Source: Sphingomonas sp. 67-36
GTDB taxonomy: Bacteria; Pseudomonadota; Alphaproteobacteria; Sphingomonadales; Sphingomonadaceae
Assembly (NCBI GenBank): GCA_001897375.1
Contig: MKSU01000028.1
Coordinates: forward strand, 1 to 64,000
Direction of reading: 5' to 3'
Length of the DNA stretch: 64,000 nucleotides
Both the position numbers and the translations under genes were made by a program. The notes under the pieces are model-generated. The model was given only the letters and a program-made list of their open reading frames with translations, did not search any database and was not told the DNA's origin. This document shows, piece after piece, positions 1-6,478 of this stretch; positions within the stretch are counted from its first letter, which is position 1; each line of letters opens with the position of its first letter.

Positions 1-1
1 C

Positions 2-43
2 TCCGCCATCGCCCTCGCTGCCACCGTCATCTTCTGGCTCTGA
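2..43 (+). CDS. C-terminal end of an unidentified protein (partial)
   Basis: Frame 2 is open from the window edge and ends with the residues SAIALAATVIFWL before a TGA at 41-43. The residues are hydrophobic, as in the last transmembrane helix of a membrane protein. Only 13 residues are visible, so no family can be named. It reads in the same direction as the phage genes that follow. Confidence 0.3.
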   Translation, partial: SAIALAATVIFWL

Positions 44-102
44 TCAGTGAGTCCTGACCCTAGGCCGCTTCGGTACGGAAAGAATTGGCGCGGGCATAGT
101 GA

Positions 103-321
103 CACCAACCCGCGCCAAGGTGGCCCGATCCGCACGGCGGACGAGACCGCCGCCAAGGCGTTTACACCGGTTCCAGCCCCGGCGGGAAATACGCCAAGTG
201 CTGGAAGGACGGCGACTTTACGCGGTACACACCCGACGTGCGCGGACTCTCGATCGTCGATGTGCCCTGTAATCCGAGCGCATCCACAATCCCGGTTAGG
301 GGCACAGCGAATGAGCGATGA
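103..321 (+). pseudogene. possible 3' fragment of an upstream phage gene, start lost or frameshifted
   Basis: Frame 1 is open from 103 to the TGA at 319-321 and contains protein-like sequence such as GGKYAKCWKDGDFTRYTPDV. It has no credible start, because stops lie at 97-102. The overlap of its stop with the ATG at 311 has the form expected for adjacent phage genes. The upstream half may continue in frame 2 from the GTG at 47, which would imply a one-base frameshift around 110-160. This is an interpretation of reading-frame quality only. Confidence 0.25.
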
Positions 322-793
322 GGGCGAGACGGCCGTCACCAATCGCGGGAAGGCATCCGGTGGCGCATGGTCGACCACTGCGACGCTGACGGACGTGGGC
401 GGCCATTCATGGTCGAACGGAACCGGTCTTGGTCCGAGGATGGTCCTCGGAGCAGATATGCCGATCGGTGATAACGCCAACGACACGATCGATATCCCTG
501 TGCGCTGCTTCGGCTCGAATGAACCGCTGAGCCTCACGCCGGTGCTGAGCGCAGGGCTTGAGCTTGTCGGCGGCCCGACGATCGCGATGGGCGAGAACGC
601 GCGCACCGCAATCATCAGCGTGAAGGCGAAAGCGCACGGCAACCAGACGGTCGGGTTCATCAACAACGTCGGCTATATCAATCTGCCGGCGCTCACCTTG
701 CCGATCGGGCGCAGGCTTGTTTTTGCGGTCGGGCCTGCGGACGGTTACACGGGCAATACATTGGTTGCCTCACCCCGCTTCGCGCCCGCCTGA
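311..793 (+). CDS. hypothetical phage-type protein
   Basis: The reading frame is open from base 47, but the first 88 codons look unnatural. The convincing part starts at the ATG at 311 (MSDEGETAV) and gives 160 residues. The protein has no transmembrane segment or signal peptide. It is rich in Gly, Thr and Val and looks like beta-structure, as in phage tail or decoration proteins. I do not recognise a family. It lies upstream of a rightward lysis cassette, so a phage origin is inferred from context. Its last 49 bases overlap the end of the opposing PEP-CTERM gene. A different frame (103-321) ends across this ATG and may be the 3' end of the preceding gene. Confidence 0.45.
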   Translation: MSDEGETAVTNRGKASGGAWSTTATLTDVGGHSWSNGTGLGPRMVLGADMPIGDNANDTIDIPVRCFGSNEPLSLTPVLSAGLELVGGPTIAMGENARTAIISVKAKAHGNQTVGFINNVGYINLPALTLPIGRRLVFAVGPADGYTGNTLVASPRFAPA

Positions 794-1389
794 CGTCGCA
801 TCGCAAAACCGACTACCCCGAACCCGAGGATCAACATTGCCCACGTCTCGGGTTCGGGGACAGCGGCCCAGCTTCCGGGTATGCCGCTGATATCAATGCT
901 ATAATATACCGTTCCAGTATAAACATCTGATAGAAACGATAAATACCGAATTGCCATCTTATAATCCACAACGCGATATAGTTGATCGGATGGCATTAAT
1001 TGATCGGCATAGCTGGCATTCCATTGATGATAGTAAAGTTCTTCGTGAGCATTTATAATGTCAAATGATAGAGTGGTGCCAAAACCATTAGCCCCCATGG
1101 TATCTCCCATGTATCCCCAGTCATCGGGGCTTCCGTCACGATTGTAGTAAATCCAATTATATCCCCCAGATGCCAGTAAGTTTATATCTCCCGGCTCCGA
1201 CAAATTAAGTATCACATGTTGATTGTAAACCAACATATTTCCTGAAATTCCTGGAATTATCATGGGATCAATAGTAATACTTTGCCCGGCGATGGACTCG
1301 AATGAGCCTGTGAACCGAGCGCCGGCCTCAGCCGATGGCGCCGTCAGCACTCCGACCGCCGCAGCAGCCGTTAACCATCCGAATCGCAT
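745..1389 (-). CDS. PEP-CTERM (PEPxxWA) sorting-domain protein, secreted
   Basis: The 214-residue protein has an N-terminal signal peptide (MRFGWLTAAAAVGVLTAP, cleavage near AEA) and a C-terminal sorting tail. The tail is the motif PEPETWAML, a hydrophobic helix, then AMRRQ. Such tails are recognised and processed by exosortases in the inner membrane. The start is set by an AGGGAG ribosome site just upstream; longer readings to 1941 are unlikely. The mature middle part is Tyr- and Asn-rich with no recognised domain. The coding body is clearly AT-richer than the flanks, which suggests recent acquisition. It is antisense to the phage genes around it, like a moron. The 14 or so residues after the Arg motif overlap the end of the opposing gene. 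Confidence 0.8.
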   Translation of the reverse strand: MRFGWLTAAAAVGVLTAPSAEAGARFTGSFESIAGQSITIDPMIIPGISGNMLVYNQHVILNLSEPGDINLLASGGYNWIYYNRDGSPDDWGYMGDTMGANGFGTTLSFDIINAHEELYYHQWNASYADQLMPSDQLYRVVDYKMAIRYLSFLSDVYTGTVYYSIDISGIPGSWAAVPEPETWAMLILGFGVVGFAMRRQAGAKRGEATNVLPV

Positions 1390-1524
1390 GACATTTCTCC
1401 CTTTATGAGGGGAGGGTGATCCCACCGCGCGCCAAAGTCCAATCCGCCTGCCGCCTCGCGCCGCGCTGTCCCAAAAGGAGACGATCATGATTAACACCGC
1501 TTCGGCGGCCGGAGAGTCGCGCCC

Positions 1525-2013
1525 ATGACCCCGCTCGGTCACATCCTGTCCGTCACCGCCATCTGGACGGCGACGCTGATCGGCCTCCGGTTCGCGGTGG
1601 ACGCGATCCAGTGGCTTCGCCCGTTGCGGCTCGCGCTGTGGCGGCTGGCGCGCTGCACCGGCCCGACGCACGACGTTTGCCGCGCCGCCTTCCATGCGGA
1701 GGTGGACCGCCTCCACGACGACCTCCGCAATGCGATGATAGCCCCGTGGACGGCGGTGCTGCTGTTCGGCGGCTGCGCGCTGCTCGGGTTCGGCATCGTC
1801 AGCCTCAACGCGGGCGAGGCGGCCCAGCTCGTCACCCGCAACCCGGACGGCTGGCGGACCTTCGATATCGTGACGAACTGCATCGGCGCGGCGCTCGCCG
1901 TCACCGGCATGTCGCTCGTGCAGGCGGTGACGGCGCGGCACCGCACGGCCGCCCTGATGGTGTCGATCGCGCTCATCCTTACGGGCGCAGGGGTGGGGGC
2001 CGTGACGCTGTGA
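1525..2013 (+). CDS. membrane protein upstream of holin-like gene
   Basis: The 162-residue protein has three predicted transmembrane stretches: near the N-terminus, around residues 74-92 (IAPWTAVLLFGGCALLGFG), and two adjoining ones at 120-160. A polar segment rich in Arg and His lies between the first two. A GGAG ribosome site precedes the ATG. The stop codon overlaps the start of the next membrane protein (TGATG), so the two are translationally coupled. I do not recognise the family. Its place at the head of a holin/endolysin/spanin cassette suggests a role in lysis, perhaps as a second holin or antiholin, but this is inferred only from position. Confidence 0.6.
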   Translation: MTPLGHILSVTAIWTATLIGLRFAVDAIQWLRPLRLALWRLARCTGPTHDVCRAAFHAEVDRLHDDLRNAMIAPWTAVLLFGGCALLGFGIVSLNAGEAAQLVTRNPDGWRTFDIVTNCIGAALAVTGMSLVQAVTARHRTAALMVSIALILTGAGVGAVTL

Positions 2014-2300
2014 TGGATCAAATCAAATTCTACGCGCTCGCGATCTTCGGGGTCGTCGCCGGGCAGTTCCTGCGCATGGGGCAGAAGATCAGCCAGGGTA
2101 AGCCGCTGGCGATGGCCGACCTGCTCGTGATGTTCAGCCTGCTCCCTGCCTACGGCGGGCTTGTGGGGGCGGCCGGCGCGCATTTTGGCTGGTCGGTGCT
2201 GATGATCGTCGCCGTCGCCATCTGCGCGGGTTGGCTCGGGTTCGGCGCGATGCACACCGTACTGGCGCTGGTGCGCGGGAACCTTCCCAAGGCGGACTGA
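2013..2300 (+). CDS. small membrane protein, probable phage holin
   Basis: This 95-residue protein has three hydrophobic stretches (residues 6-18, 35-55 and 59-85) and a short charged C-terminus (RGNLPKAD). The size, topology and position directly before the endolysin fit a holin of the LydA-like type. Holins form inner-membrane pores that let endolysin reach the cell wall. The start ATG at 2013 overlaps the TGA of the preceding gene. A longer open frame from 1611 exists but runs antisense to good codon use within the previous gene. The holin assignment rests on topology and context, not on a diagnostic motif. Confidence 0.6.
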   Translation: MDQIKFYALAIFGVVAGQFLRMGQKISQGKPLAMADLLVMFSLLPAYGGLVGAAGAHFGWSVLMIVAVAICAGWLGFGAMHTVLALVRGNLPKAD

Positions 2301-2345
2301 CCGCCGGGCAATTTGCATTTTCTGCAAAGATCGAAAGGACTGACG

Positions 2346-2939
2346 ATGCTCGACGTTGCCAAGGTGCAGCGGCGATTGGGCGTGCCCGCAGATGGCGCGC
2401 TTGGCCCGATCACGCTCGGCGCCATCTTCATGCGATGCGGCGCAACGCCCGCCATTGCCCAGCATCTCGCCTCGACCGGCGTGGCGGCGCTGGAAGGCGC
2501 GGTCATTCTCGAATCCGGGCTGCGCCTCGCGCACTTCCTCGCGGAGGTTGGGCACGAGAGCATGGGGTTCGCCCGGTTCACCGAGATTTGGGGGCCGACG
2601 CCGCAGCAGGTGAAATACGAGGGACGCGCGGATCTCGGCAATGTGAACCCCGGCGACGGCTATCGCTATCGCGGTCGCGGGCCGATCCAGATCACCGGCC
2701 GCGCGAACTATCGCCGCTACGGCGAGATGCTCGGCATCGACCTTGAGGGCAATCCCGACCTCGCCGCCTCCCCGGCGGTCGGCATCCGCATCGCCGCCGC
2801 CTACTGGACGCGCAACCGGATCAACGCGCCGGCCGATCGCGACGATATCGAGGCGGTCACCCGGCTCATCAACGGCGGCCTCAACGGCATCGTCGATCGC
2901 CGCGCGCGGCTCGCCAAGGCGAAGGAGTTGCTGCTGTGA
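2346..2939 (+). CDS. phage endolysin, glycoside hydrolase family 19-like
   Basis: The 197-residue protein starts with a short region resembling a peptidoglycan-binding module (MLDVAKVQRRLGVPADGALG). A GH19 lysozyme/chitinase-type catalytic domain follows. Family hallmarks are FLAEVGHESMGFARFTE with the catalytic Glu, and YRYRGRGPIQITGRANY. These enzymes cut peptidoglycan glycan strands at the end of the phage cycle. There is no signal peptide, which fits holin-dependent export. The ATG at 2346 is chosen because AAAGGA lies six bases upstream; a frame start at 2313 has no such site. It follows the holin candidate and overlaps a small membrane gene. Confidence 0.9.
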   Translation: MLDVAKVQRRLGVPADGALGPITLGAIFMRCGATPAIAQHLASTGVAALEGAVILESGLRLAHFLAEVGHESMGFARFTEIWGPTPQQVKYEGRADLGNVNPGDGYRYRGRGPIQITGRANYRRYGEMLGIDLEGNPDLAASPAVGIRIAAAYWTRNRINAPADRDDIEAVTRLINGGLNGIVDRRARLAKAKELLL

Positions 2940-3019
2940 CTGCGTTAGTAGCCATGCTCATCGGCCTGTTGATTGGCGTTGCTGCTTGGGCAGTGGTTCA
3001 TTTCGGCGGGCGGCGCTGA
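2936..3019 (+). CDS. 27-residue single-helix membrane peptide in lysis cassette
   Basis: A GTG start at 2936 overlaps the endolysin stop (GTGA) and gives VTALVAMLIGLLIGVAAWAV then a basic tail HFGGRR. This is a typical single transmembrane helix with a positive cytoplasmic end. The overlap suggests coupled translation. Its length is below usual gene-calling limits, so it could be chance, but similar tiny membrane genes are common in phage lysis cassettes. An opposing 40-residue open frame (2998-3120) also looks hydrophobic and competes for the same DNA. Confidence 0.4.
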   Translation: MTALVAMLIGLLIGVAAWAVVHFGGRR

Positions 3020-3155
3020 TGATCGCGCCAATGCTCGTATGCGCCCCATGCCGCGCGCGCCAACATGAAACCACCAACGGCCGCGCACGCGCCGACCATC
3101 TCCAACCAAAGCACCCTCATCGACCGGATCAAGGGCGACGCAGGATGAAGAGTCA

Positions 3156-3595
3156 ATGACCTGGGCCGCTGCCCTTGGGATCGTCCGCCGTTTCTGGTGG
3201 GCGATCCCGATCGCCGCGCTGACGATCGCGCTCCACTTCACCCGCGTCACGTTGGCCGACCGCACCGCGACGCTCGAATCGGAGCGCAAGGCGTGGACGG
3301 CCGAGCTGCTCCGCGCCGACACGATCAGGCCCGATGGGCGACTGCGACCAGCGCCGCCCTGTCCACCTATGCGAGCGCGCTGGCCGATCGCCAGCCGCTC
3401 ATTGTCCGCTCCACCGATACCGTGAGGGAATATGCGCAATCTGATGCTGGCCGCGTGCTGTGCCGTCCTGCTGACCGCGTGCGGGCGATCGACGACCTCG
3501 ACGCATCTCTCGCCCAATCCGCGACCGCCGGAGCGGCCGGCGGCGGCGGGCAAGTCGTGCGTTCCGGCGCCGCAGCACCGCCAGCCGGACGGTAG
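3156..3595 (+). pseudogene. phage inner-membrane spanin (Rz-like), apparently frameshifted
   Basis: The ATG at 3156 gives an N-terminal transmembrane anchor (FWWAIPIAALTIALHF) followed by a charged, probably coiled segment (DRTATLESERKAWTAELL). After about 3330-3345 this frame degenerates. Good sequence resumes in another frame (ALSTYASALADRQPLIV, then VREYAQSDAGRVLC and VRAIDDLDASLAQS) up to the TAG at 3593-3595. Together they form the layout of an i-spanin, which spans the periplasm and works with an outer lipoprotein to fuse membranes at lysis. The break is a single frameshift, either a real mutation or a sequencing error. The outer spanin overlaps its 3' half. Confidence 0.65.
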
Positions 3596-3698
3596 CGCGG
3601 TGGCGGCCGACGATGACGCCACGATCCGCGACGGACGGCTCGACCTCGCGGAGTGCGAGGCTAGGCGCCGGCTGCTGTGGGATGCGTGGCCGCGTTGA
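3432..3698 (+). CDS. phage outer-membrane spanin lipoprotein (Rz1-like)
   Basis: The 88-residue protein begins with a lipoprotein signal peptide MRNLMLAACCAVLLTAC, with lipobox LTAC, so the mature protein is acylated at that Cys. A Pro-rich stretch follows (LSPNPRPPERPAAAG), as in Rz1 proteins. The C-terminus is acidic and ends in LLWDAWPR. It begins inside the i-spanin gene in a different frame, the overlapped spanin arrangement known from many phages. The last codons fall in a 19-bp sequence that recurs at 5116-5134. Unlike the i-spanin its frame is intact. Confidence 0.75.
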   Translation: MRNLMLAACCAVLLTACGRSTTSTHLSPNPRPPERPAAAGKSCVPAPQHRQPDGSAVAADDDATIRDGRLDLAECEARRRLLWDAWPR

Positions 3699-3723
3699 TT
3701 ACCTACGGTTGTTGCAGACAGAA

Positions 3724-3912
3724 TTACGCGTATTTTCGGCGCGAAAAATTAGGCGGCGCGGGAACGGGACGCATCATCCGTGTTCGACGGCTCTGAAGCT
3801 CAATCCAACGGGCCTTGTCGTCGACGGTGAGCGTACCCCTCATTGCCTTTCCCATGAGCTCTTCAAGCTCGCGATCCAGATCGGCTTCCGGCGATTGAGT
3901 GGTGATGTTCAT
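3724..3912 (-). CDS. 62-residue hypothetical protein
   Basis: The small, highly charged protein (MNITTQSPEADLDRELEELM at the start, FSRRKYA at the end) has no membrane segment and no recognised domain. A strong AGGGAGG ribosome site lies upstream of the ATG. The gene starts 11 bases after the stop of the GAF-domain gene, so the two are probably co-transcribed leftward. The charged helical first half could mediate a protein interaction. The function is unknown; a partner of the GAF protein is the simplest guess. Confidence 0.6.
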   Translation of the reverse strand: MNITTQSPEADLDRELEELMGKAMRGTLTVDDKARWIELQSRRTRMMRPVPAPPNFSRRKYA

Positions 3913-3923
3913 ATCTTCCCTCC

Positions 3924-5006
3924 CTATCGTCTGCGGGATGAACGTACGCTATCTGATCGCCATCCGCGATCCAAATTTGCAGGCTCCGGCGACGTCTCGA
4001 TTGGCGGCGCTGCGTGCGCTCTACTGATAGTTTCGCGCATTGCAACTGCCAGCGCAACAAACGCTGCAAATGCGCGAATAGGTTCATCTGTTTTGAATCC
4101 GGGATCGCCATCGGATGAAAAATGGCCGACTCGATCAGAGGTTGCGGTGACTACACCCCACGGCTTTTCATGCCCAGCCACATTGATCGGTACTGCTACC
4201 ATCGACGCGTAGCGCTCCGCGTCGTACTTTTTAGATTGGTTTCGAGGCCCAAAAACAGCCTGCATCCCATCCGTCCGAAGATCCGGGATGATGACCTCTC
4301 GGCCGTTGGTATAGGCGATGCCCGCGATACCGACTCCTTCTGGCCAAATGCGAGCTTCGGTTAAATCACAAGGCAAAGCACGCCGCTGAGCTATGCACCT
4401 CAATTCAGCTTTGCCAACTTCTGCGGATGGCTGCGCCTTGTAAAGACCAATCGTCCAGCGATCAGCCTGGGCAAAGCCAGCGGCAATTGCCAGATGGCGA
4501 CCTACCATATCAAAGAGCTCAAAGAGCTGGGTATCTGTGTCCCCAACAAAACCGACCCCTGCTTGTTCAAGCGCGCTCCGGAGCATGAGGCAGAGACGGT
4601 AGGTTTCGGCTAGGCGGTCATATTCGGCAAATAAACCCTCAAAATCCTTGATCTGTGCTCTGAACTCTTGCGCCGCTTCAACGGCCCTTTCCGCCTCGCG
4701 CACAGCATTTGCGGCATCTTGCTCCGTAAATAGGCTGTATATTCCGCCTAGGGCGACGATAAATGTCGCCGCTATTCCAACCACCTGCCAAGGCTCTGGT
4801 GAGTTGCCATCTGGCCAAGTTACGAACTGGGCAATTCCAGCGAGCGTGGCGCCGCCGAGAACAAGTATGGATTTTACGAACTTAGAAGCTCGCTCGACAC
4901 TCTTTGTATGCCTGTCACCCTCCGTTCGTACGGAGATTTTGAGCGCTTCCAAATCCAATGTAATTGCCCCGTCCCTTTGGAGCGGAGCCTGAATTGGTTC
5001 TGGCAA
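3924..5006 (-). CDS. membrane-anchored GAF-domain protein (two TM helices, coiled coil, GAF)
   Basis: The protein of about 360 residues has a soluble N-terminus and two transmembrane helices at roughly 46-64 and 74-94. A charged helical linker (residues about 95-140, AANAVREAERAVEAAQEF) comes next, then a C-terminal GAF-like domain (about 150-325) with IWPEGVGIAGIAYTNGREVI and MVAVPIN. GAF domains bind small ligands and act in signalling. There is no kinase, cyclase or effector domain attached. The start is uncertain: the longest frame opens with TTG at 5006 without a good ribosome site, and a TTG near 4962 is an alternative. It lies between the 19-bp repeats and is less GC-rich than the chromosome. 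Confidence 0.7.
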   Translation of the reverse strand: MPEPIQAPLQRDGAITLDLEALKISVRTEGDRHTKSVERASKFVKSILVLGGATLAGIAQFVTWPDGNSPEPWQVVGIAATFIVALGGIYSLFTEQDAANAVREAERAVEAAQEFRAQIKDFEGLFAEYDRLAETYRLCLMLRSALEQAGVGFVGDTDTQLFELFDMVGRHLAIAAGFAQADRWTIGLYKAQPSAEVGKAELRCIAQRRALPCDLTEARIWPEGVGIAGIAYTNGREVIIPDLRTDGMQAVFGPRNQSKKYDAERYASMVAVPINVAGHEKPWGVVTATSDRVGHFSSDGDPGFKTDEPIRAFAAFVALAVAMRETISRAHAAPPIETSPEPANLDRGWRSDSVRSSRRR

Positions 5007-5015
5007 CCTGTCAAC

Positions 5016-5112
5016 TCAGCTAACTTGGCGTACCCACCCCACCACGCTCATCCCGAGCGCTGCGATCATCAGCGTCGCGAGAGCGGCGGCAATCGTATCA
5101 CCGGCAATAACG
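5016..5112 (-). CDS. possible small single-TM protein, 5' end unclear
   Basis: The leftward frame ending at 5016 reads GDTIAAALATLMIAALGMS then VVGWVRQVS, a good transmembrane helix followed by a basic tail. Upstream the frame runs antiparallel to the repeat and into hicB, and no clear start is visible. A related but broken sequence occurs near 8025. It may be the remnant of a small phage membrane gene. Confidence 0.25.
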
Positions 5113-5181
5113 CGTTGTGGGATGCGTGGCCGCGATCTGGCGGACGGGCAAGACGCCGACAGGGTTGTCAGGCCAAATAGA

Positions 5182-5559
5182 TCAACCCAGCGCCGCCCGT
5201 GCCGCATCCGCCAGAAAGCGGGAGCGGTTGGAGGCGACGCGATCGATCCGCGCCAACAGCCCTTCGTCGATCGTGACCTGCACCCGCACCGCCCGTCCCG
5301 GCCGCTCGCCGCGCACCAGAATGCGGGCCGCCTCGTCAACGTCCGGGTCGCGCTCGATTGCATCGATCGGGCTGGGCGCGGGGATCGGGTCGCCATGCTC
5401 CGCCATCACGGCGAGGTGGCCGTTCAGGGCTTCCTCCGCCCCAAGGGCGGCCTCCTGCATGGTGTCGCCCGCCGAGGTGCAGCCCGGAAGGTCGGGGAAG
5501 AACACGCCGAACCCTTCGTCGCCCCGCTCGATGATCGCTGGATAATACACGGTGGTCAT
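5182..5559 (-). CDS. hicB: HicB-family antitoxin
   Basis: This 125-residue protein has the HicB fold at the N-terminus (YYPAIIERGDEGFGVFFPDL, PGCTSAGDT, then AALGAEEALNGHL). A ribbon-helix-helix DNA-binding end follows (VQVTIDEGLLARIDRVAS, SRFLADAARAAL). HicB neutralises the HicA mRNA-interferase and represses the operon. The ATG at 5559 has an AGGA site upstream. The gene follows hicA by 35 bases on the same strand, the usual toxin-first order. The partner and the operator-like repeats upstream of hicA support an intact system. Confidence 0.9.
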   Translation of the reverse strand: MTTVYYPAIIERGDEGFGVFFPDLPGCTSAGDTMQEAALGAEEALNGHLAVMAEHGDPIPAPSPIDAIERDPDVDEAARILVRGERPGRAVRVQVTIDEGLLARIDRVASNRSRFLADAARAALG

Positions 5560-5594
5560 AGTCGCTTCCTCGTCTCGCCGGTGGTTGGTCCCCC

Positions 5595-5783
5595 TCATGG
5601 GAGGGGAACCCCTGTCTGCCTGCTGATGCTTTTCAATGTGCCTTTCGGAATGTCTTTCTTGGGGTGGGGGACGGTGGCGGTGCCGGGGAGCGTCGGGTGG
5701 CGGAAGTGGCTGTGGCTCCCTGTCTGTCTGACCTTGTACCATCCCGCCACCTCGATCTTCGTAATCACTTCCCTGCTTCGCAT
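5595..5783 (-). CDS. hicA: HicA-family toxin (mRNA interferase)
   Basis: The 62-residue protein is the normal size for HicA and has the dsRBD-like pattern: EVAGWYKVRQTGSHSHFRHP with the catalytic His in GSHSHF, and TVPHPKKDIPKGTLKSI. HicA cleaves mRNA and halts translation until bound by HicB. The start ATG at 5783 has GGAGGG a few bases upstream; an upstream start in the same frame lies inside the operator. It is the first gene of a two-gene operon and is transcribed leftward. Confidence 0.9.
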   Translation of the reverse strand: MRSREVITKIEVAGWYKVRQTGSHSHFRHPTLPGTATVPHPKKDIPKGTLKSISRQTGVPLP

Positions 5784-5798
5784 CGTTCCCTCCGTGTA

Positions 5799-5858
5799 TG
5801 TGTATTCTATACACACTCACGATGCAGGATGCAATAGCTGATACACACTAAATACACA
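5799..5858. promoter_or_regulatory. putative hicAB operator with TACACA half-sites
   Basis: Just upstream of hicA the sequence TGTGTA-TTCTA-TACACA (5799-5815) is an inverted repeat. Two more TACACA half-sites follow at 5842-5847 and 5853-5858. HicB proteins with a ribbon-helix-helix tail bind short inverted repeats at their own promoter, so autoregulation here is likely. The region is AT-rich and would also hold the promoter. Confidence 0.5.
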
Positions 5859-5880
5859 TTTATTTGCTGATTTCCAATGT

Positions 5881-6243
5881 GTGAAAGCGCCACCCGAAAA
5901 CGGGGAAGTGGTAGCCGCTCCTGTTGCGCTCACTCGTTTTGTGCATAACCTCCAGCTAGCGCCGCGCATGACTCGCGAGCGCGATGGAGGTGAGGCGATT
6001 TGCAAGGGCATCGGATCGGCAGGCGTCCCCGCCGTTGCGGTGGCGCCTGCGAAACCCGCCCCGAATGCTGTGGCCGCCGCGCCAATAGCGCGCGCTGCCC
6101 CTGCTGCTCGGACAGCCCCTGCGACCGCGCAGAACACGAATCCGGTCGGCGCAACTGGCCAATGCAGAGACGGCACCTACACTCATGCGAAGACGCACAC
6201 CGGCGCGTGCTCGCGCCATGGCGGTGTCGTCAAGTGGTTGTGA
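5881..6243 (+). CDS. Ala-rich protein with DUF3761-like C-terminus
   Basis: The last third reads GQCRDGTYTHAKTHTGACSR HGGV in sequence, the pattern of the DUF3761 family of small secreted bacterial proteins (conserved Cys, His and HGGV). The preceding segment is a low-complexity Ala/Pro linker. The family usually has a signal peptide, and none is evident: the open frame begins with GTG at 5881 and an internal ATG occurs at 5970. The 5' end is therefore doubtful and the gene may be truncated. The function of the family is unknown. Confidence 0.45.
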   Translation: MKAPPENGEVVAAPVALTRFVHNLQLAPRMTRERDGGEAICKGIGSAGVPAVAVAPAKPAPNAVAAAPIARAAPAARTAPATAQNTNPVGATGQCRDGTYTHAKTHTGACSRHGGVVKWL

Positions 6244-6254
6244 CCGGCGCCGAA

Positions 6255-6350
6255 CTATCCTAGCAATCTGATAACGGTGGCCGCTCCCGTGAGGATCGCG
6301 GCCACCAAATCGGCGATCGAATAGCACTGTGGGCCAGCTTGCTCGTTCAC
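6255..6350 (-). CDS. possible 31-residue membrane peptide
   Basis: A leftward frame with GTG at 6350 encodes VNEQAGPQCYSIADL followed by VAAILTGAATVIRLLG and a stop. This is one transmembrane helix. A 9-bp inverted repeat (GGTGGCCGC, 6276-6284 and 6298-6306) lies within it. There is no strong ribosome site, so it is only a candidate. It resembles in character the other tiny membrane ORFs of this island. Confidence 0.2.
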   Translation of the reverse strand: MNEQAGPQCYSIADLVAAILTGAATVIRLLG

Positions 6351-6478
6351 CGTTTCAGCACATCGTCAGCCCTGAAGATCGGCATGACCATTATGCCGTC
6401 CGAACACTGGGCGGCACAGAGTGATCTCATTTAGGACGGCAATCGAGCGGCAACGAGACTTTTATGATTCCGTAAGCG

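Larger units (their letters stand above)
3676..5134. repeat. pair of 19-bp perfect direct repeats bracketing the GAF-protein module
   Basis: TGTGGGATGCGTGGCCGCG occurs at 3676-3694 and again at 5116-5134, exactly 1440 bases apart. The left copy encodes the end of the outer spanin (LWDAWPR then stop). The right copy reads LWDAWPR in the corresponding frame but then runs on without a gene. The segment between them carries two leftward genes unrelated to lysis. The pattern fits an inserted or recombined module that duplicated the end of the spanin gene. No recombinase lies between the copies. Confidence 0.7.

Noticed and set aside
2998-3120. 40-codon leftward open frame (MRVLWLEMVGACAAVGGFML at its start)
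   Set aside because: It looks hydrophobic but lies antisense inside a rightward lysis cassette with no ribosome site; it was kept only as a competitor of the small rightward gene.
3065-3148. 27-codon open frame between endolysin and spanin
   Set aside because: It has no ribosome site and no recognisable feature; length alone does not support it.
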